A DNA stretch of 64,000 bases from Anarhynchus alexandrinus (GCA_008711295.1 VUYV01000290.1:222294-286293), one strand, 5' to 3'. Positions 9,196 to 22,065 are shown, numbered from the stretch's first letter. Numbers and translations are program-made. The notes: generated by a model from the letters alone, not told the origin.

Positions 9196-12100
9196 GCACA
9201 AGAGCATGGGATCAAATGTGGTCAGTCCTGCTCTGCCCCCTGCAAAGTATATGTAATAATAAAAATAAATGTAAAGCCTCTGTGCTCCTGAAGACCTCTG
9301 AGTGCCTAAACAAAAAAAACCAGCTAAAAACAATGTGCCAAATTCTATTTTTCCTGTGCAGCTCCATTGATGTGCCAGGGATACAAAGTCTGATACTAGG
9401 AGATTAGCACAGTGCAGGTGGGATCCAGACCACCACAAAAAGGAAAGGTTATGATTTTTTCATATAGAAAGACTGATGAGGGACTCCTGTCACTTCAGAT
9501 GACAGGCAAAGAAACAAATGGAACAGAAGACTCTGCGTATCTCTAATGTGCTGTAGCAGTTTGGCTTGATACAATGGCAGCTGGGAGTTTGGGGAGATAT
9601 TCCTCGGAACTGTAAAGGCATAGGGAAAATGCAGTCATAGCAGACACAGAGCCCTCCACCTCTCAGCACTGGAGCTATCTGCCCCTAATATGTGCTACAT
9701 TTACTGAAGAGAGGGCAAAACACAGTTCAGATCCCATAAACACACCAAAATAAACTGTACCTTGGAATAGTAGCTTTGCCCCATAAAACAAGGAATGGCA
9801 CTGATATAAGGTTGATTTGCCTGACTGCCATTCTTAGCCTACCAGAGAGCCTGATTCCAGGTGAGGCAATTCCGCAGGCAGCTAGCTGCTTTAGTGGAGG
9901 GGAATGGTACACATTTGTTGGGGGAGAAGGGAGGAGGAGAAGGAGAGGACAGAAGTAAAGGAAATACATTAGCTTTACCCTCTAAAATCCAATCCTCTCC
10001 TTTAAAACCAATTTTTTTTTTTTTTCAAAATCACCTTGACAGCCAGTGTAGCCAGCTCTGAAGTAGGAAAGTTCAAAGATATTGTGCTTCTATTGCCTAA
10101 ATTTTAATTAGTCTGTGGGTAAATGGGGAACTTTGAAGTTGTCTACACAGTGATTTTCATGTGCCCTGTTGACTTGAAGAGACCAAAGACTCCAGCAAGA
10201 TTCAAAGCTGCCCTCTGCACATGTGTAAATGATTCCACAAAGTGCAAATGTGGTGATTTAGGTCTCAGGCTGAAAGATTTTTTTAAGGACGTGCATGCTA
10301 ATTCCAAAAAGAGACCTTCCACACAGACCTGTAGGTCTCCAAAGACTAGCTGCAAAGTCAGGTTCCCAAAAGTGCTGAGATCTGCAGACCCGGTACAGAC
10401 CACTGTGTCTTACTTTAGCCTAAGATGCTCTGAGCAATAAAATAGTGTAAGCGATAAAATCACCCGCTTTGTAGAAAAATCAGGCTGTGCTCATTTCCAT
10501 GAAAATCCCTGCTTTGGTTGAGCTACTTTTGACTTACAGTGAGAGACGAATTTGACCTGCTCTCTCTTTCTCATCTGTTGGGCTGCAGCTGTGCCCTCTA
10601 GCACTGTATATGTATTCCAAGCTCATCTAGATGTCGAAACAAAAGCACAAATTAGATGACAATCTTCCATTCTTTCTGTGTGCTGCCAATACCTGTTTGT
10701 CACTATAATGGTATTAATCATCTTTTATTTATAGCGGAACATTGGAAGCTTCCATTTTTCCCTTTTGATTTATTTGTAGGACAACAGGTGCACAACTCAA
10801 GCAGGTGTATGGATGTGTGCATATGTTGTGAGTTTGCTGATAGCCACAAAACATCTTTAGTAAATTATTACTTGTATCAAAGCTGCCATTATTTTTATTT
10901 CATGCCTAAACTTAATTCCACAGCTGTTAGCTCCCGCAGTCCATTATCTGCTTTGTACTGCAATGGCAATAATGCAACTCATAGGTGCAAGACCTCTTCT
11001 CTCGCCCTCCAAAAACCCCCATAAACAAAACATCCCTAAACCACACAGTGCTTCCAGTTTCTGGAACTTGGGAAAGGTACTGAAAATGTATCAACAGTTT
11101 CCATTGGCAACTGCTGCAGAATAGCACGATACAGGTTCAACAGCTGACATGAAATGCCTTTCCATATGTAAAGCTGTGCCTTAAACACACAAGGGACACC
11201 AAGAATAAACTTTGTACTTTCTTTTTCTTTTGTCTATCAGCAAATGGGTTGTGAAGAAGTGCTGGATTCTTTAAAAAAATGCAGTTATAATTTTGGATCC
11301 AAGCTGTGAGAACACTCATTGGAGACAACTGTTCTCTCATGGGCTAGCCTTGAATAAACAATCACAGCTCTGTGTGATATTACTTCTTAACCAGATTCTA
11401 GCATTGAGCTGTTGCCTTGCCATGGTTACTTGCCTTTTAAACCAATGTTTCTTTTCCTTCCTTTTTGCCAAGATTCTTGCTTGCTTGGCAGTGGCTCGTT
11501 CTCATTTGAACTTTTGCCCTATTTTAATCTCCACCAAATTTTTACTCTAAAAGAACCTTTTCACTGATATCTTTTTGTTGTCCTGAATTTCTTTTCTGCG
11601 TGTGAGAACTTAGTTGGGGACATGGCTTATGGGAAAGAGCCCAAGTGACTGTCTTCCTCTGAGTATCCAGCAGCTGGCAGGCATCCGTGAGGAGATTAGA
11701 AAACAAAGCCACAACAGCACAAGATGGTAGCCACTCCTGAAATAACATTAAATAGGAAAGAAGGACACACATATATACACACACAAACTACCAGGTCATT
11801 CACTTGGAGATTTGTTTGTGCTTGTCAGCTCCAGAGCTTGCCTCACTTGAATTCATCTGAGGATAACACCGTTAAAACCCATGTAAGAGCATCACTCTGC
11901 CATGTGGGAGTCCAAGGCAGAATCCCTCACTTGTGTTGCACCCCTGGAGTTGGCAGAGCACCGGGGTCCCGTGGATCATATTAGAGTCCTAAGGAAGGGG
12001 AACATGTCTCTGGTTGCTTTGGGGTAATTCTCCAGGCAACCTGGAAGAAACAAACCGAGAGCTTCTACAAAGAAGCTAAAATTCCTCTTACATGAGAAGA

Positions 12101-12340
12101 ACAGGTCGTCTTGAAATATCCTGACTATCTTTTTGTTATGTGTTTTGTGGAGATTCTGAAAGGAGAAAATAGATGGGAACTTGCTGAAGGCTTTCTCCAA
12201 AATACTCCTAGCCACGTAGTTGACTAATGTTATTCCCACTGCTGAAAAAGAAAAACCCCACAGCATTCTCTTACTTGCTCATTCAGTTTCTTATTCTATG
12301 AAGACGTCACTGTGCAGTTGCCTAAAAGAAAGGCAAGTAC

Positions 12341-12378
12341 GTGTGTATAATATACACACATGCATACATACATACACG
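12341..12378. repeat. Alternating TG/TA/CA simple repeat with perfect hairpin
   Basis: GTGTGTATA at 12341-12349 is followed after one base by its exact reverse complement at 12351-12359. Loose CATA repeats then run to about 12375. Alternating purine-pyrimidine sequence of this kind evolves by slippage. Confidence 0.8.
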
Positions 12379-15300
12379 TGCAGAAAAACAGTGACAGTAT
12401 TTCTTACTAGTATTTGTTATTGGTAAAATCCATTTTCTTACCAGAAGCATAACTGCCAAAGTTCTGGTGTTAGTAAAAGCACAGTTGTTACTATTTAGAA
12501 ATCTCTCAGTCTCGGGCTGTATAATTTTTGGCTGAGTTTTTAATGTAATGTAAAGTAAAACCTAGTTCATGCCTCTAGGACAACAGACCCCTTCGGTGTG
12601 CTGTATGTAAAATGAACCAGAGTACCATCTTTCTGGTATGTGCATCAGATATTCTCATAGACAAAACTAGAGGCCAATGATTTAGTCATCTTTACCGACA
12701 GATTAATAAGGAGCCGTGTTCATAGACTAACATACACCTAAGACCAACTTTTCACCATTTAAAATCTTCTAACTGAAATTTAAATGTAGGAAACCCAGCA
12801 CGTTACCTCTTTCTTTTAAAACATAATCTTACCAATATTTTATATGTTGGAAGACTTTAAATTAAATCAGACAATTAAAAGTCTATGCTTGCTCACTCTT
12901 ATTTATTAACTTTTAGAGAGCAATTTTCTTCACAGTAGCAAAATCAATACTCTGAGATAAAATTTCTAACAAGAATTTCCTTTCTCATAAAATTTTATTG
13001 GCAATTTAATTTTTCATCTGTATTGAAATGGTAAAATGTAAAGAACAATGCTCTTTTTTTGCTAGTAAAAAGTCTTTATTTACTTTGGAACACAAGCAGG
13101 AGGTACATTTTCAGCTGAGTTCAATCATTTTCTACATCCTTGGTATCTCTTCATTTGCACAGAATCCTGGCTGACAGAAAAATCACTAGCTAATTGACTA
13201 GATCATGCTTTATATGCAAGTATTGGTTACAATCTGCTTCTCAATCCCCTTGTGTCTGAGTTGGAAGTGGGCAAAAGTGCCCGTCCAAACACAGCGCTGT
13301 ACTGCACAGAATCAAGCTGTTACCTTGGGGCAATTTACCCCTTAATGCCTAATATACAAACTTCTCGTTGAATCTGGCTGAATTACTGTGTTTTGCTGTA
13401 TCATATGTCCAGCAGCAAATCATTGCACTACCTTGGGCACGGAGGGGAAGCAAAAGGGCCCAATGTGTCACTCAGTCCAGGAGGGGAATACAGACATTTC
13501 TATGAGAAAGACAAGGTCCTTTCCCACACCAAAGCAGGAGACAGAGAAGGAAGGCTATTCAAAGCCTTGCATACAGTTTGGCCACATGGTAGTGACGCTT
13601 TGCTCCATTCTAGGCTCTCCCGTCTGATGATTTCAAAACTATTTCTATAGTTTGAGTCATCACAAGATGCCACGGTGGACACAAATATTATGCCCACGCT
13701 ATGGCAGGAAAGCAGGCGTGCAGCCAAGTTAGGTAACTTCAGTCCAAGACTCGCACTGAGACCCACAGCTCCTGCTGCATGCTTGTTTCTTATGCTAGAA
13801 CTGGTCTTTCTGGTGAATGGAAGCCTCCTTTGATAGCTGGCTCCTGCATGGTGAGCAAAACCAGCACAAAATGGCACCTCGCAGGAGTGTGGATGAGAGC
13901 GCAGGCAGCCACGCTCTGTCCCCGGCTGTGCGGCTCCCACCAGGTAGCAATTAGCACAGAATTTGCCCCACAATATGTAGGCATAATAATCCTAAGCTGC
14001 TGGGAAAGCCCCTCATTCGGCATCACAGCTATTCTGGTAGTAAGTCAGGCTCGCACAGCCAGCGTAGCTCAGCCTTTGGGAAGGAGGCTTCTCCCCACAC
14101 AATGCTGACTTGAGTCCCAGTGCAGAGTGTCACTTTCCCACACCGAGTAGTCCCTTGATCTGTGAGCAGTGCCTATGACTTCTACGGGGACTACTTGCAA
14201 AGGACAATGCAGCTCAGCAGGCTCTTTGTAAATGTGTGGCCGCGACTCATTCATCAGTAATAATGACCCCTGTAATCATTTACAATGCCTTTGGGCCTCC
14301 GTGTATAAAAAAAGTGCTGCTATGCCAAGCCAATGGGAGAAAAACTTGTGCGGTGGTGGCTTTAAAACCGGAATCGTGAAGCATTATTTGTATCGAGAGA
14401 TGAAATAACAACAAGTGGGAAGGGTGAGAAAACATGAAAGGAAATAGGCTTAGGGAAACAGAAGCTGGAAGTAATCAATAAATCATAGAATAAAGTAAAG
14501 AGAAAGAACCTTTAAAGTGCCCAAGCTTAAATGTCAAGAGTATTAGAACAAAAGAGCTCCAAGCAGGAGAATGCGTGACAGAGGAATATGCTGAAACTCT
14601 GACAGAAAGCTCACTCGCTCCTGAGCGTGCAAAAGAGTACAGACAACAAAGGGCAGCAGAGAAGAACCGAATAAGAAATTAGGAAACCGCGTAGGTTCCT
14701 CTTCTTTAAATAGTTTGAACACACAGGATCGATATTATTGTTTCTAGAAGACTCTGAGGAGTAAAACTGGAAAAAAACCCCACCATCACGGTGGTGGAAA
14801 AGATGTTTTAAAATATATAATATGCTGAGAATGTGCTACCACATATGCATGAAGGTATGCCATCAATATTGCAGAGTAACAGGATCTTGCTTACATTGCA
14901 CTACACCAAAAAGAAACAGAGCCAGCCAAGGCAGAGCTATTATATTTATCCCTAGACAAATACATACAGCTAAAAATTAGGTTTTTTTCTGATGATGCTC
15001 TTTCAGTGATGCACTTAATCACACATAGCTCTAGTCACATATAGCTCTAAGCTCATGTGTTTGCCCCACTGAAATCTATGTATATAAACACACACTTAAA
15101 GTTAAGCTGGTACTCAAAATGTTTTTCCAAGCTGAAGCCTATGTGCTGATGGATTACCTAGTTAGCTATAAATTGCATGGTTACATCTGGTTTTGGCTAC
15201 TGGCTCAGAAACAGATACCTATTCTGTTTGAAGCAAGTTTATAATGACTGTTATTCATGTAATACAATAGATCCTTCTGGCACCACACACATGTACATTG

Positions 15301-15673
15301 TGAAAATAAAATTTTCAGTTCAAGTTGGCTTATATTCTCCCCAGCAGAAACCTGTATGGAAAGAAATGACCACACTCTGATGTACCTTGAAGAGTAAAAT
15401 TTGGGAAGCCCTCACAGGGGCTGCTGGGACACATCTGTCCCAGTGAAAGGCAGACAAACCTCTGGCCCTGTGCTTTGAGTGATGTGCAGGTGTAAGGACT
15501 GCTGCAGTGATTGTGCCACACTGATGGGCAGTAGAGCTGCGCCACAGCTATGCTTAAAAGCCCTGGTGGCACTGCCCGCTGCACAGCCCTCTTGTTTGGG
15601 CCAAGGGCCAAAGAGATACTCTTTGCAAAATGTGTGAGGTTAGGATATGGCTGTAGTAAAAAGTCATTAAAAA

Positions 15674-15685
15674 ACACACACACAC
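15674..15685. repeat. (AC)6 microsatellite
   Basis: Six uninterrupted AC units preceded by a short A run. Confidence 0.9.
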
Positions 15686-16024
15686 GGTATTTGTTGTTGT
15701 GGGACTAAAGCACCACCTAAAATCCCTGTGGACCACTCAGTCAGTGGCAGGGGAGAAAAAGTACACTGAATTGGTTGTACAATATTGTAAGTTTGAATCA
15801 GGTGGTGATACAGAGAAGCTTAGTCCATTTTAAAGAGTCTGCATTAAACCATCTTGCCCTTTTTGCTGTGTGCACACAAATGACAGAACTGATGTGCAAC
15901 AGTAATGTCAGCAGGTAAATTGAGTGTTAATGCTTGTGTTAATGTTGCTGAGCATGCCCAGTATAAAAAAGAGATGTTTCCAAAAACCTGATGGGTCTGA
16001 TGTGAGCAGAGTGCTGAGTCAAAG

Positions 16025-16045
16025 AAAAAAAAAAAAAAAAAAAAA
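16025..16045. repeat. Poly-A run left of the assembly gap
   Basis: An uninterrupted run of about 21 A follows GTCAAAG. It lies twenty bases before the unknown bases and probably contributed to the break in the assembly. Confidence 0.9.
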
Positions 16046-16064
16046 GATACGGAAAGGGCACACT

Positions 16065-16218
16065 NNNNNNNNNNNNNNNNNNNNNNNNNNNNNNNNNNNN
16101 NNNNNNNNNNNNNNNNNNNNNNNNNNNNNNNNNNNNNNNNNNNNNNNNNNNNNNNNNNNNNNNNNNNNNNNNNNNNNNNNNNNNNNNNNNNNNNNNNNNN
16201 NNNNNNNNNNNNNNNNNN
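16065..16218. other. Assembly gap of 154 N
   Basis: The bases are unknown. The gap is bounded on the left by a poly-A run plus GATACGGAAAGGGCACACT and on the right by GGTCAAGG plus another A run. Any open frame drawn across it is an artefact. Confidence 1.
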
Positions 16219-16226
16219 GGTCAAGG

Positions 16227-16244
16227 AAAAAAAAAAAAAAAAAA
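16227..16244. repeat. Poly-A run right of the assembly gap
   Basis: About 18 A follow GGTCAAGG directly after the gap. The context closely resembles the A run on the left side of the gap. Confidence 0.9.
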
Positions 16245-16850
16245 GTTACTGCAAGTGCTCACTTGACAGCTAAGGATTTTGTGGTATGCCTCAATGAGAC
16301 ATTTAAAATTTCACTCATAATTTTACAAAATGTCTCTCATTCAAGTTGTCAAAGCTTGACAGGCTTGTTAACAACATCAAGGGGTGAATGGTCCTTCATC
16401 TTCTTGCTCTTGCTCAACTGAATGATCGATGAACAAACTAAAACTGACAGCCGTTGCAAAGATATCAAGAATTAAAGGAGATACAGAAGATGTTTCTAGT
16501 CCCCCCTGTCTAATTCAGCCTAAAGAAGTTGATATTCCATTCAAGAAAAGGTTGGAAAAGCAGGAAGAGCAGTAGCCTAGATCTTGGCTTTAAGTCCAGC
16601 TGTTCTATCCATTCCAAGCAAGGCCACAAGAGTGGCACAAAGCAGGGCATCTCACGAGACTGGGGTCCATTAATTATCTTTTGTTTCCAGGGGTCTACTT
16701 CCACCAGGAACCAAGGAGCTGGGAACCCACTGAAGGAATAAACATGAAAGGTTGTCAGAGCATCCCCAGGATTCACACAGCATCTTGACAAATTTGACTA
16801 CAAACAGAAAGACAATATCTCAAGCTACAGTCTTTTTGTTAAATAAGCCT
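16245..16850. other. Unique DNA, no gene recognised
   Basis: About 600 bases between the gap and CR1-B with only short frames. Nothing recognisable. Confidence 0.55.
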
Positions 16851-17386
16851 TCTGGGCTGCATGAGGCAGACCATCACCAGCAGGTGGAGGGAGGTGTTCC
16901 TCCCCGTCTGCCCAGCACTGGTGAGACACATCCTGGAGTGCTGGCTCCACTTCTGGGCTCCCCAGTACAAGCAAGACATGGACTTACTCGAGCAGGTCCA
17001 ATAAAGGACTGCAAAGATGATTAAGGGCTTGGAGCATCTGAGATACAAGGAGAGACTGAGCTGGGACTGTTCAGCCTGGAGAAGAGAAGGCTCTGGGGGA
17101 TCTTATCAATGTGTATACACACCTGATGGGAAACAGCATGGAAGTCAGACTCTTCTCAGTGGTGCCCAGTGACAAGACAAGAGGTAATGGGCACAAATTA
17201 GAATACAGGAAATTCCTTTCAAACATAAGAAAACCCTTTTTTACCGTGAGGATGACTGAACACTGGAATAAGTTGCCCAGAGATGATGTGGAGTTTCCCT
17301 TCTTGGAGATATTCAAAACCTCAATGGACATGTCCCTGAGGACTAAGCTCAAGTTTCCCCTACTTCGAGGAGGGGGTTTAGCATAG
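16851..17386 (+). pseudogene. CR1 ORF2 C-terminal relic
   Basis: The C-terminal domain of the CR1 reverse transcriptase is recognisable but broken. A stop interrupts the frame after LLEQVQ (the TAA near 17001) and small deletions shift the frame around the LSWDCSAW region. A second open stretch at 17111-17386 then restores the phrases RLFSVVPSDKTRGNGHKL and FFTVRMTEHWNKLPR. No catalytic residues fall within this fragment. It is non-functional. Confidence 0.88.
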
Positions 17387-17435
17387 ATGATCTCCAGAGG
17401 TCCCTTCCCACCTCAGCTATTCTGTGATTCTGTGA
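16851..17435 (+). mobile_element. CR1 LINE, 5'-truncated (CR1-B)
   Basis: This is a 585-bp 3' fragment of CR1 on the plus strand. It starts in the thumb-encoding part of ORF2 (the stretch encoding SRWREVFLPVCPALVR). It passes through FWAPQYKQDMDLLEQVQ, then RLFSVVPSDKTRGNGHKL, and ends with the CR1 tail (two ATTCTGTG-like octamers ending at 17435). Like CR1-A it belongs to a group ending in TTCTGTGA repeats. It is shorter than CR1-A and covers only the last part of the same region. Confidence 0.92.
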
Positions 17436-20400
17436 CAGCCACATCTTCATCTGCATCTTGCAGATATCTGTCTATACTGAATGTCTGTTACTTTTATTCT
17501 AGGACTGGCATATACAACCAGTGATTTTTCCAGAACGTGTATCAGTTTATTGTCATTTCCTTGACATACAAGCTGAATTTACAACTCTATTGCCATCCTT
17601 ATTTTTCCTGTTTCTTACTTCAACTTTGCAGAGTGCTCTCTAATGAATAAAGTCTATAGTGTATCTCACACAATGAGAAAAGGCAAGAACCGATTACCCT
17701 TTATTGAGAAAGAGCTATTTTTAAAGCTGCACTTGTTACCTAGTTCTGCTAAGTCAGCACAAAGCCTTTCTTACTTTGTTGCAGAGTACTTTGTGTGCAG
17801 TGTGTATATCATGGTGTCCTTTGTAAGCATGCGATATTTAAGGGCTGGTATTGCTACCCTGGGGTTAGCGACTCTGCATGGTGCCACTGTCCCAAGAGAA
17901 ACTCAGAGATGGAAAGACACTTTCAGGAGATGCAGTTTCTTCCTATTTCATAAGGCCAGCCGTCCATCTCTGGCTATCACCAATGGTGGATATTTCTTTT
18001 GTGCCTCTGGCTGCTCCTTCTGTATCTGTATAGACACAAAAGAGTGATTTCCTACTCTCCACTGTGTTGTTTTACAACAGGCAGATGCTATTCCTAATCA
18101 CAGCAGCAGATCTCAAATTAAATATGTATCTGTTTCCCCGGCAATTTTAGGACTTGGGACAATCTTAATGCCTTATTTTTAATTCAGGTGTTCCCCTGAA
18201 CCAATATCTTTCTGCACGTCCCACACAGGGGATCACAGTTGTATAGAACTGCAACGTGGCCACAACTGTGAAACCTCATGTGAGTTCTGAAAAACCTGCA
18301 TGACTGCTGCACGGAGATCTCAGCTACCTCCCAGAAAAAAAATCTCACTGAACCTCAGACAGAATTTGGAGTAAAACTGACACTTATGCTTGGGGATAAG
18401 AGGGAGGCACAGACAGCACGGGAGAGAGGAGTGCTCATGAAAGACTACAAAATGGAGGGAATTCATTCTTGCTGACGAGAAGGCCTTGAGAAACTCAACC
18501 TACAAATTATTGCATTGTTGCAAGAATGAGAGAAAAATCACTCATTACTACAAAAGCATCAGAGAGCCATTCAAGCGCACTGAAAGCTTTTCTGAAAACA
18601 TGCCTTCTGTGGAACTATGGAGCCACAGGAATTTTTTTTTCCAACTTTGTTCCTTTACAATTCAATTTTCCCTTCTATGTTACCTGTTATTTAATGTGAT
18701 TATACATATACATCTATAAATGTAAATATAAACATAAATATGTGTGTGTGTGTATGCAGGAATATAACCATATGAGCATATGTTTGTTTATTTCTGTTCT
18801 CTGTGTGTACTACTATTATAGCAAAATCCTTTAGATGCAGAAATGTTTTGCAATCCACTAATTCTTGCCTTCTCTCTGCATTTGTAATGCCAGCGCCAAT
18901 TAATTTACAGAGATTATTTCTAGCGTTAGTCAGTGGCAGCGGTCCCCAACTGAGGTAGCAGTGAGCTCGAAAATAATTTTAGGCCAATATTTGGCCAGGA
19001 CTGTGTGCTAAAATAAACACAGGGCATGTGTATTTGTGTTCGAGGCTCATCCTGCCCATCACTGCTGCCCAGCTGCTATGTAAACACTCCCCGGCCCTTT
19101 TCCCAGCATGAAGCAGGATGTCTGGGAGCAGGGAGGAAGGGTGCTCTTCAGCACCCCATGCCACTCATCTAGCAACAAGCAACACGTGCCCTCTGCCAGT
19201 GCTCGGTGCTGATTATAGCACATGTGGTGGGAACGGGAGACCTGGGCACACAGGCAAGCCTGGGGCGAAGCCCCTCTGGGCAGCGATGCCCCACCTGGCG
19301 CCCCAAAGCCACCCTGCTCCATCCAAGGCTTCGGGGCAGCACGTGGCTGAAACACGCCTGTGAGCACCCCTGGTGGGCAGGGAATCAAACAGGCCACCGA
19401 GTCCTCTTCAGGCCCGCTCAGTGCGTGTGCTGAAGTTAGTCACTACCAGGAGCTGCTGTATTTATAGAGGTATGTCGTAAGTTTGACGTAAGATATGATT
19501 TGTTTTTTCTGTACAGCAGGGCAAAGGTGCCTTTCTCCTCCCCTTCTTCAGTTTTTGGATAAACCCTTACTTGTTTTCACAGGAACATTAGCTCAAATAT
19601 GCTGCTACTGTGCACAGCCGATAAAACTATTGCTTGGAAAGACCATATGTCACATGGAACTGCTCAAGAGGCATGAAGCCTTGCTTTTTGCCGATCCTTT
19701 AAAGATACAATTTTATGCTCAGTTAAAATGGAAAATAGCATTATGTTTAAAGATAAACCCATTTACTGTGCAATCGCTTTGCTAAATTCTGTCACCAAAT
19801 TACTTACTAGTAAGACACTTGGACTGCCTGTTTAAAAAAAAAAAAAGTTGTTACACATCTCTTTCTCCTTGTTTATCAGTTGCTATGACAATGCCAATGA
19901 CAATATCATCACAGACAAGGACTAACATCTTTTACTAGAGGCAAGAAAAGACAAAACTAGTTCTGAGGAGAAAGTTCCCTCTATTAATACACTTCTTGTT
20001 ACCCTCTTTGACCCAGGTGGTTAGCCAATATTCAGGGTCCCTACAGGTTGTTTCTGTTTGGAGAACAAACGGATGAGGGAGTGAACTGGGCTTTTTAATG
20101 CGCTTCTGTTTGTTTAGAAAAAAATGTACACAATGTCCCTTTACTCTGGGCACAGCGGGAGTCAAAACAATAGGCAGTGCTTTCTCTTTTCACACTTTCA
20201 AGCTTCTTTTGAGCCAGAACTCAGGCTCGCTGGCTCTTAGCTTTCTCTCAGGGTCATTCTACAAGGGTTTTCCTCGCTGGCTCCGGTGTGTCCTTGCTGA
20301 TTCCTCTGTCTGCTTCTCTGATGTTTCTGCTGTCACTTTCTGAATCGCTCCACTTCATCATATGCCACCTTGTCCCCAGCATTAGTTAGATCCTGGAGAA

Positions 20401-22052
20401 ACGCCTCTGCCCCCACAGTTCGGCACTGCCAGGCACGTGCGGTGCAGCATGTATGGTGCGGTACGTATGGTGTGGCTCCTGCTCCTGGGGTTTCAGTGAG
20501 CATGTCCCACAAAGAAGGTAGTTTTTAGGCTTTTCCTTAGGGAAGGGAAGCCTTCTCACCCACCGTCTTCAATGAGGTTTCAGTGATGACTCTCAGCATA
20601 ACACTGAATTTATTTCCAATACTGTATTTTTACTCCCTGTCAGATCAGTTTCTGCACAGTAGTGCTATGAGCAGAAAATATGTTACTATTTCCTAACAAA
20701 GCAGCCTCTGATGCAACTATAATAAAGTTGTGGAAAAAGTCCTACAGGAGTTAAACAGATTTGACAGCATTTAATTTCCATAAATTTAGGGCCTGATCCT
20801 GCTTTTGTTTTGCTAATGAGTACTACAGGGAGATAACTCGTAAGCTGCAGACAAACTAAAAACAGAAATAATGACCCAGCTCAGCAACGAAAGGCAGGTG
20901 TGAGATGGAGCTGCTGGGGCATTTTCATGCCCAACAGAGGTAACTCTAGTGTTCCTGCTCTGGGTTCAACTCATCTCTGCTGTGACCAACAGGTCTCCTG
21001 TCCAGGCCTGACTGAGCTACAGAAATACTGCTTTTGGCAGCAGCTTTGCTGCTGGCCCTTGGGGCTTTACTCTTTGATTGGAACAAAGGTTGCATGTAGT
21101 GTAATCTCTGCTCAGGCTGGGCAAAGATCTTTGATTTTCAACTGCAAAAACTCGTAACAGTGGCATTTTCTTTTGCTTTTAAGGGAACAAACTCAAGGAG
21201 TTTTAATTTACCTTGGGTTTATGGCACAGCTATTAACATGGCTTACTCGACACGTAAGGAAGGTTCTTCTACTTGTTCTCAGGCAAAACACATCTCTGGT
21301 TTCCATATACTTTCTTTTTGTCATTCCTTCCACAAGCACATCTCCTGTCACACCCCACCCCCATCTTTATGTAGGTGATGGGCCGTGATGGGGTTCAGGG
21401 TGGACTCTGAATGGAAAAGATCCTCTGGTATGACTTCACACACCTATAACTTTGAAAGCAACTCCTTCACTACTGCAGATGATCCAGCTAAAATTTTCTG
21501 AAGGCCTTAGCAGAACAAACAGGTGTCTTTGGCCACACTCACAGCACTAATACTTTGGCACTGATGAGACAGTTGAAAGCTGTCTTTCTAGAGTGCATTG
21601 CCACCCATTAAACTGGGGGGCATGAACCCGTGAGCACTGGTGAACTCCATGCCATGAAAAACCTCTGAATTCTATAGAACCTAATTTAAATTGAATTTCC
21701 GATGCCAGAACACAGGAAGTTTGCACCTTTAATTAAAAATCTCAGGCCATCCACTCACCCAGTCAGTCATTAATCCCTAGGAAATGCCCTTTGCTGAGAC
21801 CATTAGTCCTTAATTAATATACAGTGAACAGTATATATTTGGTTGAGCCTTTGAGAGAGGGGGCGAGTTTTCTCCAAGCACTGGAGAGTGTAAGCAGCTC
21901 TTTGCATGGAGCATCCAGTTACGGGGACATGCTATGTAAACTAAAGTGGTTGATTCCACTGAGTCCTCAGCAGAAGATGGAGTTTGGGCTTGCCAGATTT
22001 CTTCTGTTTCTGCTGAAAACCACACGCATTCTGAACAAGAGGAAAATGGATT
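17436..22052. other. Unique DNA, no gene recognised
   Basis: The stretch holds a (TG) microsatellite at 18741-18754, a regulatory-looking block at 18860-19000, a GC-richer part at 19020-19440 and three degenerate copies of a 14-bp unit near 20432-20474. A frame of 134 codons at 17643-18047 (+) encodes nothing I recognise. About 20787-20806 (GGGCCTGATCCTGCTTTTGT) again resembles the end of the proposed 9001-9195 repeat. Confidence 0.55.
18741..18754. repeat. (TG)n microsatellite
   Basis: Seven TG-like units in an AT-rich neighbourhood, with TGTA and TATG at the edge. Confidence 0.85.
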
Positions 22053-22065
22053 GGGGGGGGGGGGG
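22053..22065. repeat. G13 homopolymer
   Basis: Thirteen consecutive G. Its true length is uncertain because such runs are often miscalled. Confidence 0.9.

Larger units (their letters stand above)
9196..16020. other. Unique DNA with simple repeats, no gene recognised
   Basis: This 6.8-kb stretch contains a T14 run at 10012-10025, mixed CA/TA microsatellite at about 11767-11787 and 12341-12378, an (AC)6 tract at 15674-15685 and a 16-bp tandem duplication at 15019-15050. The longest frames, 10123-10440 (+) and 13500-13973 (-), encode nothing I recognise and have no supporting splice or start context. The block around 14230-14420 looks less random than its surroundings and is discussed as a finding. 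Fragments resembling the ends of the 9001-9195 repeat occur near 9335 and 10528-10560. Confidence 0.55.

Noticed and set aside
13500..13973. 157-codon minus-strand frame
   Set aside because: No domain or family features, a competing frame on the other strand, and no start or splice support. Probably chance in a GC-moderate stretch.
14483..14494. ATCATAGAAT, resembling the antisense CR1 tail
   Set aside because: Only one partial octamer and no CR1 sequence beside it.
15844..16421. Open frames on both strands across the unknown bases
   Set aside because: They exist only because N codons are read as open.
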